This document shows, in pieces, positions 46,421-58,808 of a stretch of DNA of 64,000 nt. The stretch's first letter is position 1. Every line of letters starts with the position of its first letter. Made by a program: the position numbers and the translations under genes. The DNA is taken from positions 14,656,690 to 14,720,689 of the forward strand of contig NC_084601.1 of NCBI RefSeq assembly GCF_033807715.1, given 5' to 3'. This stretch comes from Cololabis saira. Its lineage: Eukaryota; Chordata; Actinopteri; Beloniformes; Belonidae. The notes under the pieces are model-generated. The model was not told where the DNA came from, ran no database searches, and saw only the letters and a list, made by a program, of their open reading frames with translations.

Positions 46421-47050
46421 AAAGGGGGAAACGTTCGTCGTAGCCAGAGCGCAGCTTATTTTTCCAGCAGAAGTAATGGCCAAAAAACAGTGAATAAGAT
46501 GGCTGCTGCTCCACGCTCAGCAGCAAACACAAACATCAGTCATCAACGACCAAAGTTAGCTTTGTTTCGCGACTGTACATTACCGTTCAATTATTCTCAC
46601 ATGGAGAGAGAGAGAGAAAGAAAACAAAGTGCAAAATATTTTTGGCAACGAAGCCGTTGCCGCTTCAGACATCAAGGCTTCAAGGAAGCGGTTGAAAGGG
46701 GCGAGTCAATAAGTCATCAAAAGAGGTTTTTAGCATAAAGAGAGAGGGACTGGCGAAAAAGGTTTGTGTGGAGTTTCGTGAACGCGAGTTGGCCCTATTG
46801 GATGACAAATTGTCCGGCGCTGGGACGCGACGGTTCAGCCAGCTGGTTGGCCCCTTTGGCGGGTTGATTGATGGTGTTGATGTTCTAAATCGGCCGCCAA
46901 CACGCCGAGTACAGGACTCGTAATAGCGCAGCTTTAGATTGGCCCTGGAGATAGCAGGAAGTGGACGGGGGTATACGAGGAGGGGAGGGGGGACGAACGC
47001 AAGGGAAAAAGGACACGTTCCCATGCATGCATATGGCATGTGAGCATTTC
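46420..47050. promoter_or_regulatory. CpG-rich island in the intergenic region, function unknown
   Basis: About 20 CpG dinucleotides occur between 46,741 and 47,020 (about 7 per 100 bp), against a background of roughly one per 100 bp. A plus-strand frame without a start codon (about 46,690-46,920) reads EFRERELALLDDKLSGAG and onward to a stop; I do not recognise it. It could be an orphan promoter, an enhancer, a lncRNA start site or an old GC-rich repeat. Confidence 0.4.
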
Positions 47051-47693
47051 AGACCATAAACGCTGGGTCTAGTCAACTGAGGTACATTTTAGACGAGAAA
47101 AAACACAGCATATCCAACGAGGGGGGGGCGGGGTCAATGAAAATGTTTTGTTTTTTTTAGGTTGTTTTGTTTTTCACCCGACTCTCACGCATCATGCTAT
47201 TTATTGGTTGTACAAATAGTGTGTTGTACATCATATTATCCAGGCATCTCCCGTCGGCTGATTTTTAACTCCCAAGAAAATACAGGACGGGTCATCATCA
47301 CTTAAACAAAAAGAGCCGGGGTCAAGGTGCAGTCATTACCGTCAAGCAGAGGTCAGAGCCAGTGCTCTCATGTCCACAGTCGTCTGACCATCGCGCCAGC
47401 GACTCAAGAGAAGGAGCAGAGGGTGCACTGGCCAAAAAAAAAAAAACGACGACTTCCCTCCTAATTGTAACAGGAGCCTCTTTATCATAGTTTCACTGAA
47501 TAACATACGCTACCTTTGATCAAGAGCAAGGCAGTCTGGGATTGTGTAGGAGGTCCTCAGATCTCGACACACGCAAAGGGGAAACGCGGGGCAGCTCAGT
47601 GCTGCACTGGACGCTTTCCACAACAATTGTTGGAGAAAAAGAGATTTTAAGAGTTCAAAGAGTTCAAACAGAGCTCAGTCATTTAAGTCAGTT

Positions 47694-47870
<177 letters not shown>

Positions 47871-49840
47871 GAATTACTACATCTTTTTGCTTCATTTGGA
47901 CTTAAGAGCACACTTTTTTTTCAAAAACGTTCGATTTCATCAAGAAGAAAATAATAGATTTAACTTCAAGCTCAAATTTTCATGAACATTCACAGCTCTG
48001 AATCACGAGCACGTAAAAACAGACCCGATGACACCAGAGATGTTGGCCCCTCGCTACTGTGAAATAAAATTTGCAGAGAAGTGAAATAACAGGAAATTTA
48101 AAATCCCTGCAGTTTGAATTACGTCTGATTACTTGATAGTGGAGGGCATCGAGGTTGGGAACATCTGAGCTTTTATTCTCTAAACTGTCTGTGTGCATCT
48201 GTTAATGTTAACCTGTTTGTCTATTTTTTTGTTTTCCCGATGTTATGGCTCTAAAAAAAATAACTATAATCTGCAGAGAAAGCTTCATCAAATCAAGCAC
48301 TTTCACTTGCACTATTGTTTATAGCAGGGTCATACACGCCTATACTTCAGTATTAAATGTCTGATCCAAAAGGACTGAGGACACTTTTGATAACTCATCT
48401 CCCCCCTGGTTTCAAAACAAATATAACTGTTAAAAGTTGTTGTTTTTCTGCGGGTATAAGAATTATATATCATAAATCTGGAAGAGAAAAAGGGATGTGA
48501 ATTTGGTGCACAAAAAAGTCATAGTTTCAAAGGTCTTGCCTGTTTTGTTCATTCCTCAAGCAATTTTAATGTGCGTTTGGACTGATTCTGCCGATTCTGA
48601 CCCTAAAACTTTCCCCCAAAAGCTCTGACTTTGTCCAGGTTGTCAGTGGCAAGCCGCAGTCGACTTTGAGGGCGCCAACTTTGGAGCGATGTCTTCTCTC
48701 TCAGACTGCCGCCTCTTAGTCCACAGTGATATAAAACTTCCTTCACTGCCGACAACGGCACCGGCCTTCCTCTCACTGCATGGAAAAGTTGTGCCTCAGT
48801 AATCTGTGCCATTCCTGACCACCTGAACCAATTTTCTTTGCAGATCTTCATGAAATGGATTAATCTGCCAACCCCTACAAAAAAGATTACCTGAGAATCA
48901 GCACCTGTTTCTGCTGAAACCCAATGAAGAGTGTCAATCAAAACCTTATCGTGCTGCTATAAGAACAAATAAAATGCTACAGCCAAGATGGTTAACATTA
49001 AATTAACAAGTTGGAAAAAAGTGTGTATGCACAATATTTATTCAAAAAATCCGCTATGAATGAGCACTTCTGCAATTTATTGCCCCTGTATTCTTCTGAA
49101 GATCTGTGTTTTGCATTATTTTTCCTCAAACATTCAAATAAACCAAAGAAAGGCCAACATTACTTTTTATGTGTGTGTAAATGTCCATAAAAACAAATGG
49201 TGCCAATGATCTGGGGCTCTGAGGTCATTAAACTTGGACTGAGGCAAAGTGGAACAGTGTCCCGTGGTCTGACAAATCTTATGTTTTATTTTTTTCATGA
49301 CAGGCAATATTTTGCACCTCATTTAAAAAAAAAACAACCTCTTCAGTGTTGCAGGGATGCAGTACAGTACATGGTTATAGGTCACATGCATACCTATAAA
49401 TGCATGAGTGATACAGTATGTGCAGATATGAGGCTATGATCCAGGCGATGTCCTCATCAGGGAAGACATTGCTCATTTACGTAAGGTAATCACTATTTTG
49501 AAACGATTTTCAAATCATTTTATTTACATTTCTACAGCAACTCAGTATTTTTTAATGTATATTCTCACAGAAGGACCAGACAGTCTTTTAAAAATGGCCC
49601 AGAATGGTCTTTCAGGCATCCTCATGTTTTGCTACTGAGTCTATTCATTGGCTCTCGTGAAAGGCCAGAGGGGACAGAATAGCTCTGGCTGTCCGGCCGG
49701 AGGAAGATAAGAGGCGTGAGGCCAAGGAGCCGTCTGTGTGAGCTGTTGTTGGAGCGACGTCTCTCTGGCCTTGGGCTGCCTATAGTGGCGTCTATGAACC
49801 AGTCCTATTGTTCACGTCTTACATGCACAGACAGAGGCCT
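47871..49840. other. Intergenic DNA, no gene seen
   Basis: AT-rich, without recognisable coding or transposon sequence. Confidence 0.5.
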
Positions 49841-49953
<113 letters not shown>

Positions 49954-50631
49954 TAGACATGGCAGCCACTCACGTGTGCTTGCAAATACAATACACCGAG
50001 AAGAAAACAAAAAACACTGAAGCCGCAGTTGAGATGCCTTTTTCAACCTGTTGTGCATTCGAAACATGTTTAAGACACTTTGCTTGTGCTGTTATGCCGC
50101 ATGGAAGCTACAAACGCCTTCTGCAGAGACAAGATACTTCAGGCATCTCATATTTGTGCTCCATCATCAGCCAATTTAAATATATGTTATGAGGAACAGG
50201 CTTGTGAGTTCAATCCATTTTCTTTTTTCTTACCTTGATGCAACCGTATCAGTTGGACAGTTTCTTATCATATTAGGAAAGAGTACGATTGTGAGATCTG
50301 ACGTCATACAAATGAGAAACCAACTTACAAACTGCGGGTCGACCCTCAAAATCGGACTCATGCACGCCTATTTTCTGAGAGCTTTGCAACCACCCAATGT
50401 GCAATCCACTCCCAGGACGTGGGAGCAGAGGTGTAATTTTCACCCTTCCCTCCTGAATTAGGACCCCCAACACACACACGCACACATGCATGCAACATGG
50501 CACTAGATTCTTGGATAATTTTGGTCACTTTTCACCCTTGGCAGACCAGTGCTTTACAAATGATAGAGACAGAGCAGGCCTCGCAGCTGTGTTTCTGAGA
50601 CCAAATCCACCCCCTGAGGTGTACACACTGT

Positions 50632-50657
50632 ACACACACACACACACACACACGCAC
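50632..50657. repeat. (CA)n microsatellite, short
   Basis: About 26 bp of CA with one CG interruption. Confidence 0.93.
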
Positions 50658-51180
50658 AGTTACACTTGTTCACACATAGAAAGAGAAGAAAATAAAAAAT
50701 CGTGCTTACCACACCATTATGTTCTGACAGTGTGAGTGTGTGTGTACACTGTGTTTATATATGTGCGTTCTTGATTGTCTCTCCCTCCTTTATCTCATCC
50801 TCCCCATGTCTCTTTCTCCCTGTCTTGTCCTCCCCCTCTCAGATCCTTCCTCCTCACCATGGTTTCACAGACCTCCACTTACTCCATTGTGTGGAGAAAC
50901 AAAAAAAAAATAAAATAAAAAAAAAGGAAAGGAAACACAATCGGCTTGTTCTCTCTCTCATCTTAATAAGCAGCTCCAAGTTTGATAATTACACGTTCAG
51001 CACGCCGCATGAGTTTCTATGCAGTGTTCACATCAGGGAGAAAGCCATTGACTCCACTGTTGAGGGGAGCAACTATTAGGAATGACTGACAACTGTCCTC
51101 CTCCCTCTTTGGTCCGGGAGTCTGGAAAAGCGAGAACAGCAATGATCAATTCTGTCTCCTCGTTAGGGTTTTGTGTGCAC

Positions 51181-51188
51181 GTGCGTGT

Positions 51189-51246
<58 letters not shown>
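51181..51246. repeat. (GT)n microsatellite, 66 bp
   Basis: GT repeat with CGT and ATG interruptions at its left end. Confidence 0.96.
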
Positions 51247-51250
<4 letters not shown>

Positions 51251-54200
51251 GAACGCTACCATGTAACCGCCAGAGCGCCCGGAGGACCACATACGTTGCA
51301 AGGCCCATAATCCGTTCCACAACCTATCGCCATGTGCTGCCGATTAATGAGGTTTCTGCAGAGCAAGCGCCGAGGAGACGGCCAGGCTGAGGCTTTTCTT
51401 CTGTGGCGGAAGCCAGTCTGTTTGGGATTAAGAGAGTAACTGGCACAGCTGACGTAGAGGCATCCAGCATGCAGGCCCGAGGAAAAGAGTGAGGGAGAAT
51501 AGGAGAGAAAAGAGGAAGAGGTGGAGTGAATGTGATGACAGGGAGTCGAGTGTCTTTTGGCATGTTTCTAGTTATCGGTGATGCTTTGAATCTGCAGCTA
51601 GAGTGTTGCAGCTATGGAAAAGGAAAAAAAGAGGTTATATTGAAATCATTTCATACTGATTTTTACAACTTCCATACAATCATTTTCCCGGCAGTTCGGT
51701 GCTTCATCTCATCTAGGATCAATGAAAGAAAGGAAACCCTGTTCCTCCTTTCTGTCTCCAGACTATCTGAAGGAGAGACACACCTTATCTGACTCCTCTG
51801 CACAGAGAGGCCTTCTTTTGTGAGCCGGCGGTTCACTCGCCCATTATGATGGCAATCTCCATGATTAAAGACCGTGGAACAAACTGGGCTACCTGTTGCA
51901 ATGATGTCATGTCTAGTCGAGAGTAACTGCGATGATTAAGATTTAAGGCCACTGGAGCTGTTTGTGGAAAAATATCAATTAGTTGTTGGCTACAAAACAA
52001 CAAAAAAAAAAGAAGCTTACGTTTTGGATGGGAGACGTTTGGCCTTTTAGTCAACATTAAGGAGCATTTGGAGGTGCAAATGTAAAAAAAACACCAAAAA
52101 AAAACACCCAAAAAAAACATCTGTTTTTTAAAACCACCCTTGTGTAGTGATTTAAGAAATAAATGATCACTGCTGGATGAAAAAGATCAGCACTTCAGCT
52201 GTTAGCTGTTAGTGGTGGATGTCTGGGTTTTGTCTCCATATTATATTGAGAAATTGATCTAAAAGTGTTATAATTCATTAAAGATAAATCAGAATTATAT
52301 TTTCTTTAGCATTTTCCTGCATTAGTCAGTGCATGAGTAACAGTAGTTGCATAAAAGTAATCAATTTTTATAAGTTTGCAAAGCTGGTCTTACACGGCTG
52401 CTGTTAAAAGTCCTCTGAAGAGTGAAACGGAGCATTTTATTGCATTTCAGCTCATTGTTATTGTTTTATGGGCCGCAGCATCACTGTTACTTCAGCGTTG
52501 TGATGCATTTGCTACATAAACAGCATGAACTGACCAGCTGGTAAACATAACAGGGCCGCTAAATAGCCAAATACTCCTCTGGGGAGTCAGAGAAGACTGA
52601 AAGCAAAGCTTGGAGGAGAGTAAACATTGGACTCCATCTGACCAACTCGCTGTTGACTCATGGGACATGCCTGTCAACCGGCTGCTCATTTTAAGCTCTT
52701 CTACCTCTGCGTCTTGAATGTTCCCATTTTCTAAAAATCCTGAGCACTATGGAAAACAACAGCAGCTGCCGACATTACAACATTTCTAAGCCATTTCTAA
52801 TCAGATGAGACAAGTAGGGCCGTATGAGGGGAAGTAGTCTTGCAGCAACAGCAGCCAAAACAAAGGAGGTGCTTCCACTATCCCTCAAAGTTGAATAATG
52901 AACAAAATATGCAATGTGTCTCCTTTAAAAAAAGAAAAAAATGCAAGATGAGTAGTGTACTTAAGGTTTATATCAAAGATAAATGTTTCTGCTGCTTTGT
53001 GAAGATTTTTGCTTGAAGTCAGTGATGTTACAGTGACTTCAAGTGATGTCTTTTTTTTACCTTTAAATTTAGGTTGCTAAAATAGTTGAGCCAAATACAG
53101 ATACAAATACAAGTAAAGTTGAAGATGACTGAAGGGCAAAAATATAGGCGAAAGAACGATGAAGCACCTGAACATAAACATTCAGCCAAGAGGTGGTTGC
53201 AGGTGACAAACACATGCTTCTTTAGATCTTTAGATGTCTGATCAACTCTCACCTGCCTCACTTCCACATCTGCAAGTTCTTAGTTCAAATCCTCGGTGTG
53301 TAAGAACAAAAACTTCTGGATCTGAGAAAGGCTTTGTTTCATTTCTCACAATCTGCCTTTCCTTTCTTTTTTTGATTATTCCCCCCTCGTTCCTCCCACC
53401 ACTTCCATGCAGGTGCCTGTACCCCGACCTCGCCTCTCATCACCCGTGACCCTCAGCCTCTGAGGCAATCTGTGAGATTCCACCTCCGATCGAGGTCTGC
53501 AGTCTTAATGCAAATGCGTAGTCACACTTGAACTGAAAATCAGAGAGAGTGGCCCTCCTAATACTTAAGCGTGCAACTTAGACACAGAGCAGCGCACTCA
53601 CCTTTTCCTCCTTCATGGTGTTATTTTTGGCTTGAGGGTAGGACGTATGTCATTGGGGAATGTGTGTCGTACTTGGTTAATTAGAGCTACCTCAAAGCAG
53701 GCATATAAACGGGGGTGATATTTATTACTTTCTTGTCACGAAATATGTGTCAGAGCTGTAAAACAAAATTTGAGAGTGCGTCAGAAAATGTTACTAACCA
53801 CTGCTACCCCGCTGTTCATGGAGAGATTAGCTATTTTTTATTTTTGCTCCACTCCATCAATGCTTTCTAACCTTGTACATGCTCACAGAAGACGTACCCT
53901 TCATGCCTCCAATATTAATTACTCGTAATCAAGTGGACAGAGGGATGTTTGTCCCGCGGTGTCTGCTGGTACAACACCCTCACTCACCACAAGTGTCTGA
54001 TAATTTACGATGGCTATTTTAAGGTGGTTATGTTAAAGCCAGCTTCTTTAATTTTGTTCTGAAAGCCAATAAATCCCAGAGGCAGCATGAGTTAGTGTCG
54101 CCGTAACTGTTATTATGGTGAAAATCAGTTGCACCGTTCAAGTGTTGAAGAATGCTGAATATGTGCAGAATTACCCCACACATCCTTGTGAGGGTTGAAG

Positions 54201-54515
54201 TTTGGGAGTGGCCGCTGTGTTGACAGTTTGCTATTTATAATCTAGGATTTGTGTACAGCAGGAGTTGCAATGGTAGCTCATATATGGAAAAAGAATCAGG
54301 GTTTTTGATATCCACTTTCTGTATCCAACAAAATTACCGTTCAGTTAAAGTTGATATTTGACTAACATAGCCATGGTCATACAACCCAATGCAAATCTTT
54401 CAGGCTCAGTGTATTAACTAAATTGTAATTCATCCAAAGTGCATTTGAAACACACATTGCTCACCCATATTAATCCTTGAAAATGTCATGGAGAGCCAAT
54501 GAAATCAGCCTATCC
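51247..54515. other. Intergenic DNA, no gene seen; candidate conserved blocks
   Basis: No gene. The stretches 51,300-51,460 and 53,880-54,130 are repeat-free, with homeodomain-type TAAT/ATTA cores (GCCGATTAATGAGG; AATATTAATTACTCGTAATC). They would be the first places to look for conserved enhancers. This is inference. Confidence 0.3.
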
Positions 54516-54519
54516 TTGC

Positions 54520-54835
54520 AGAGAGTCTCTGGGCGGACATAACACGATGACACGACAGAGCGTTGACGTTGTAATCTGGATGTAAATCAAGCCCCACCCA
54601 TCTAACGTCCAGACCGAGGCCCTTTCTCCATTCTCAAAACGTTCTTTGGAAGTCCGTACTTGTAAGTTTGCGTCGGTAGAACGTACTTTGGACGACATAG
54701 CGTACTTGTGTGCTCGATGACATCTGATCTGAGCTGAGGGGCTACCACGTATTGCACTGTACACATACTTAATCCTCTCGCAGCCGCTATTACTTTCCCT
54801 TGTTGTCGCAAAATGCATTCTGGGATAATTTGGTA
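54520..54835. repeat. Possible degenerate DNA-transposon repeat
   Basis: Repeated GTACTT/CGTAC-type words and an ATGCATTCTGGGA-like end recall fish hAT-related repeats. No clear termini. Confidence 0.3.
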
Positions 54836-55389
54836 TCTTAAGTCTAAACAAGCCTACACTGGATGCATCCTAGATATGTTGTATATGTATTTATTCTGTA
54901 CTTGCATTCTTGCATTCTTGAGATTGAAACAGTGCCTCGGCTGCAGGTGATGACATTTCACAAGAACACAGGTACAGGGTCATGGCATCACAGAAAGTCA
55001 AATAAACACATATCAAAACTAAACTGAAGAACCAAGTTGTAGGAGCTGCATTTAGGTTTTCCTTAATTTATTTACATTATTTGTTTAATTTATGTGTTTG
55101 TTAATTAACCTGGATTTTTTGTGTGAGCTCCTCCCTCTTCAGGTGGCGAGGGCGGGGCCTACCGAGGTGTCAAATGGACTGGGGGATGGCACAATCAATG
55201 GCAAAAACTGTCATTGACCGCAGCCAGGAGCAGCACAGTCTTTACATTGTTGATTTATAATGAAATTATGTTTTGTTTACTATAAAAATTCACCGTTTAA
55301 CGCTACTGCTACTACCACTCCTGCACATCAAGCACTTTGTCCTTTATGGTAGCGACCAAAGGAAAATAAAAAAATAAAGGAAGGAAGGA

Positions 55390-55587
55390 AATAGGTTCCT
55401 ATTTTGCCACTACACAAGTAAAACACGAGAAATTAAACTTGAAACTCTACAGAAAACCCCATGTCTGATTCGGGACAAAGTTTCCATGCAGTTCCTCGAC
55501 TGGCCACTAGAGGCCGGCTGCAAAAGTGAGTCCATCTCCACTGACTCCCATGTTAACATGTTCAACTTTAGAGCAGAAATAAACACA

Positions 55588-55646
<59 letters not shown>

Positions 55647-56010
55647 CATTTTGGTCTCAGTCATTTGATTTCACACCAATGCCAACTGTTGGCATGTTAG
55701 CAGAGTTTATATAAAGCAGTACGTTTATTTCAAATATTATTGATTGACAGTCAGACTAACCGTTATTACCTCATCCGTAATTCTCATTCTACCGCGCTTA
55801 GCGAAGCAACCAGCCGTCTGTATTAACCATGGATCTATTATAAAACGGTATTAACCCTGTCTGCCGGCTGCTCCAAAGAATATTCAGGGGGGTTCAGCTG
55901 AAAGAGCTACCTGGGAGCTGTAGCTAACTTTGAGTGACATACGGTGTTCCTGTCAGCTTCCAGAACAATGTAACCTAATGCTGTGTTTTTTGCAGTCTAT
56001 GACATAAACA
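55390..56010. repeat. Interspersed repeat, unclassified, carrying an (ATAA)n tract
   Basis: The phrase gtgagtccatctccactgac...tcccatgttaacatgttcaactttagagcagaaataaaca is a familiar teleost interspersed repeat. The boundaries are approximate. Confidence 0.45.
55587..55646. repeat. (ATAA)n microsatellite
   Basis: 60 bp of near-perfect tetranucleotide. Confidence 0.97.
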
Positions 56011-58371
56011 CAGTAGATAAGTGCAGCTGAGTATGAGTCCCTGTTAAAGATTAAGTTTAAGATTTATACTTTTTTTTTAACAAACGATTGCACTCAAATC
56101 ATTCATTTTCAAGGTAGATAGATGTAGTTGCTGCTTTGCCTACAAGCTCCGGCAAAATTTAAATTCACTATTCTACACAACACACTTTCCCGTTGACCAC
56201 TGATCACAGAGTCTTGTGATCAGTTTTATTGATTTATTGATTTATTGATTCATATTAAACCTTGTATACCTTCAACTCTTGCACTTCTTTCTGCTGCTCC
56301 ACTCCGAACCCCAAACTGACTCAAAATGATACAAATGAATTATCCATCTTTTTTTTTTCTTTTTTTTCAGGAAAAATATCACTAGAGGAAACATATGTAG
56401 AGTGAAACCAAGTGCTCAGAATGATGGATAGCTGTAAGAGAACACAGCTACAGGCAGCGTTGATGGCAGACGTGATAACTGGTGCATTTTCATAGGTGGC
56501 TTTTGTTGATACCTCTTACTCAATCAATATCTGGTCCATGTGAACCATCATCACCGATCGCAGTGCCCCACTTAGGTTTTTGTAAGACCACAAATACATG
56601 CTTGAGTGTGTCGATTGAATACCTGCAGTCTTTTAGTCTAGGTGAGATCAATATAGACAACTATGGCCAACCTTTCAGATGTCATTCTAATCTTATGGTG
56701 TGAACCTTGCTTACTGGAAAAACTGGATTTATGTGCTTGGTTATATACCCAACAATCCCTGTTTGTACACACATCCAGTATATCTGCTCTTGGCAGTAAA
56801 AAAAATAACAATAATAAAATGCTTGTTAGATGAATAACTGATTTCCTCTCTTTGAGAATTCCTGTATTGATGTTTAAAAGACCAGTGTACCCTTTTTATT
56901 TTTACTCTCCCTCAGATAGATATGTCCTAAGTTGTCAGGGGAAAACAAACAATTTCCGTCCTTCCCATCCGTACAGTGAGATATTGACGTTTCTAATCAC
57001 ACATGAACGCCTCGTCACGTGTTTGTCTTCCTTCAATGAAAACAAAGAGTGTGAGGCGTTCTGGCCACTTCACACCTGAGTTTCACATCCATCACAGCAC
57101 GTCCATTCAGCACTGTAAAAACAGGTTTAGTTGTTTTTTTTTATCTGAGCAGCAATAATTTCTCCAATGAACAGACACCGTCTTTGTGCAGTCAAGACAA
57201 AATACAGACTTCCTAATAATTGTTCCCACAAAGATTCACAAACGGCCAATATGCTCGGGGCTCACCTGATAAACCCATCCATGTACATTGTCTTCAGAGT
57301 TTTATATTAAATAGAGTAATGTAGTTTTATCTTGCTTTTTCAACACATTTTTGTTGTTTTGTATTTTATAAATCTATCACACGATCCACATCCTCCTAGG
57401 TCTCGCTTAACTCAGTTATGTACACCGAAGCTGGTTCTTATGTAAAAGCACTTAAATAATCAAGACATATCAATTACACAGTAACCATATTTTCTTACTT
57501 TTCAATTGAGTTTAAAAAGCTTTTGCAAAGTTTTCATGTGGCTGTTTTATCTGTAAAGTTTTTCTGCATGTTTTAAGGCTCATGCAGTGATTGTTCCAGT
57601 ACTATTGTAATTGACTCAGAAATGGGTATTTTCCTCCTTGCGTGGCTGCATAAATGTGATTATGATGAACAGCATGATCACCTGCTGGAATTAAACATAG
57701 CTCTACTGTCATACTTAAAATTGCTAGTGTGTCTATTGGTTTTATGAACCACTATCCAATGCTTCTTGCAGTTTTCTATCTTTCACTTTTACTCCATCCC
57801 TCCTATAGCTTTGGCAATTTAGCATTAATAATTTGGTGATGCTTGACTGCAGAAGCATTAGAGACATGGGAGGAAAGCTCCGTAGGCTGGACGCTGCATC
57901 TAACAGGAAGCTTTTGAATTGGAAGAGGGCATAAATCTGGTAGACGTGTTAACATTTAAAAATGAAAGCAATTCTCCAAAGATCTTTCCCAAAATAACAT
58001 TCTCCCTAACCCTAACGCTGGAAGAGATACTGCTGTTGATTAGATGAGTTGCAGGTGTGATGCTTGGTTGCTGGGGAAACGGAGGCACGCCCACAGGTCC
58101 ACAACAAGAACAAAACAAATCACCAGCAGACTAAGTGAAAATAATCACTGATCATTTACTGCCATCACTTCTCATTTAGGGATTTCATTTCTCAGCTGTG
58201 TACATTTTTAAAGGACAACTTACAGTATAGGTTGACTGACTTTCAAAACAATACATGTTTGCATTATTTGAACATAAAAGGAGACATAAGCCACAATACT
58301 ACATGTATATACTACAAACCACAGTGCTTTCCGCACTCAAGACTCTACGTCAGTCTGAGGAGTTGAGGGGA
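56011..58371. other. Intergenic DNA, no gene seen
   Basis: No coding or RNA gene signature. A short ATTGATTT repeat near 56,228-56,250 is minor. Confidence 0.5.
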
Positions 58372-58455
58372 TGTATTGTATTGTGTTGTATTGTGTTGTG
58401 TTGTGTTGTCTTGTGTTGTCTTGTATCGTGCTGTGTTGTGATGTGTCATGTTGTA
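58372..58455. repeat. (TGTTG)n imperfect pentamer repeat
   Basis: TTGTG/TTGTA/TTGTC units, decaying to the right, ending just before the TTAA MITE copy 2. Confidence 0.9.
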
Positions 58456-58468
58456 CTCGAGAGTTTAA

Positions 58469-58808
58469 AGGAGCTTGAGGCTCCTTTTAAGAAATGAGAC
58501 TCTCTAGCGCCACCCTTCACCACGACGGCCGTTGGGGGTACTGCAGCCAACAGTGAAGCCGGCACGGGAGAACGGGGAGAACGCGCATGCAGCGTCATGT
58601 GACGTCACATCCGCAGCCCAGCGCGGGAAACTCGGGACCGAATTGCAGCACATTTTGCAGCACACAGCCTGTTCAAGGCAAAGGAGAGATACACTAGAGG
58701 GCTCATTCTTTTGGGTTTGGAACGCTTCATCTGACATTATTACTAGAAAACTTAAAATGTATACAGATTTTTTTCATAAATCTTGCCACAATCCGGCCTC
58801 AAGCTCCT
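58469..58808. mobile_element. TTAA-flanked MITE, copy 2 (inverted relative to copy 1)
   Basis: A 340-bp element with ends AGGAGCTTGAGG and its inverse, between TTAA at 58465-58468 and 58809-58812. It is homologous to 22980-23461 on the opposite strand but lacks about 140 bp of one side. It shares the perfect CRE TGACGTCA at 58600-58607. Confidence 0.82.

Noticed and set aside
46680..47039. 119-codon minus-strand frame in the CpG-rich island
   Set aside because: Proline/serine-rich, no recognised family, and CpG-rich DNA has few stop codons by composition.
58013..58024. CCCTAACCCTAA, telomere-like
   Set aside because: Only two units; chance occurrence.
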